A stretch of 5,759 nt of DNA from the NCBI GenBank assembly GCA_964471225.1, contig CAYYEZ010000018.1, positions 1 through 5,759 of the forward strand. The letters run 5' to 3'. Both the position numbers and the translations under genes were made by a program. The notes below the pieces were generated by a model. It had not been told where the DNA came from. It was given only the letters and a program-made list of their open reading frames with translations, and did no database searches. Source of the DNA: JAGVJT01 sp964471225. GTDB taxonomy: Bacteria; Pseudomonadota; Gammaproteobacteria; Legionellales; Legionellaceae. Positions 5,414 to 5,759 of the stretch are shown here, one piece after another (position 1 is the first letter of the stretch; every line of letters starts with the position of its first letter).

Positions 5414-5759
5414 TTAAGATAAAAATGCTTCGACCAGAAATCGTTCTTTATAGTGCCAATTATCAATTTTTCTCGGATTTTTTGTATTTGTTTTTGATGG
5501 AATGACTGCGGCGCAGTCTTGGCTTTCAAACGTGTCAATCAATGCTTGTGAATCATATCCTTTATTAGCAAGAACCATCGTATCACGCTGTTCTTTTAGC
5601 AGCTCAGCTGCTTGAGTCACATCATGTCTATTGCCTTCTTTCTATGCAAGCCGCCAACGCTTTGAAGAAAAGAATAAATTGAATCCCAGGCATCATCTTG
5701 TATATTATTGTTCATATAGGCAGTCCATTTAGTGTTGTTTACAATCGCAATCGAATGAC
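5414..5759 (-). pseudogene. IS5-family transposase remnant, internally deleted and C-truncated
   Basis: Two frames carry pieces of one DDE transposase. The N-terminal piece (MNNNIQDDAWDSIYSFLQS, ATG at 5713-5715) ends at a TGA at 5617-5619. The C-terminal piece starts near 5635 in another frame (GNRHDVTQAAELL) and runs to a TAA at 5414-5416. Between them the central part, including the first catalytic Asp, is missing: full-length relatives have well over 100 further residues there. In the C-terminal piece the usual LADKGYD motif reads LANKGYD, replacing the second catalytic Asp by Asn. The Y-x2-R-x3-E signature is kept (YKERFLVE), but the protein ends four residues later, before the conserved Lys. 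It cannot be active. The piece 5622-5759 is the right copy of the terminal repeat, and upstream it would continue into the DUF559 fragment if the ends are joined. Confidence 0.85.
5622..5759. repeat. 138-bp terminal direct repeat, right copy
   Basis: Identical to 1-138, same orientation. It includes the presumed deletion junction of the transposase (near 5636) and its N-terminal coding part. Unique sequence begins immediately at 5621 on the inner side. Confidence 0.97.

Noticed and set aside
1..5759. Small plasmid
   Set aside because: The closed-unit appearance fits, but there is no replication protein, iteron array, mobilisation gene or recognisable origin, and trhP is a chromosomal housekeeping gene. 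Left as an open alternative only.
1..5759. CRISPR array, tRNA or rRNA genes
   Set aside because: No regularly spaced repeats and no tRNA- or rRNA-like sequence were seen on either strand.

Overview
This is an AT-rich window that looks chromosomal and gammaproteobacterial. The TrhP/YegQ protein can be aligned by eye along its whole length with the E. coli family. A DUF4116-type repeat protein and an unusual glycosyltransferase-like protein give it a flavour of the intracellular Legionellales (Legionella, Coxiella, Berkiella and relatives). That placement is an inference from gene content, not a proven assignment.

Layout. Positions 1-238 (minus) hold the N-terminus of a DUF559 gene that runs into an IS5-like transposase remnant. 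Positions 239-481 are non-coding, with two inverted repeats. Positions 482-1012 (minus) encode a signal-less AroQ-gamma-type chorismate mutase. A 49-bp divergent intergenic region separates it from trhP (1062-2384, plus), a tRNA U34 hydroxylase. Directly behind, in the same frame and 12 nt after the trhP stop codon, is a 453-aa GT-B-like protein of unknown function (2397-3758, plus). Its 3' end overlaps by 30 bp the convergent gene 3729-4997 (minus), a helical protein built from 25-26-residue DUF4116-like repeats. Positions 4998-5413 hold only a possible 57-aa ORF. Positions 5414-5759 (minus) hold a decayed IS5-family transposase remnant.

The first 138 bases (1-138) are repeated exactly as the last 138 (5622-5759), ending precisely at both window edges. 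The window therefore behaves like a closed unit of 5,621 bp: a circular molecule, a tandem unit, or an assembly loop through a repeat. Joined end to end, the two edges give one continuous DUF559/transposase remnant. No replication gene is present, so a true plasmid is not well supported.

The most interesting functional link is the pair at 482-2384. Chorismate mutase makes prephenate. Prephenate is the known co-substrate for TrhP-dependent tRNA hydroxylation and also for carboxy-SAM formation by CmoA in the same wobble-uridine pathway. The divergent pair may therefore be a local prephenate supply for tRNA modification. The 453-aa and 422-aa proteins are uncharacterised; the latter is a reasonable candidate for a secreted host-interacting protein, without proof.
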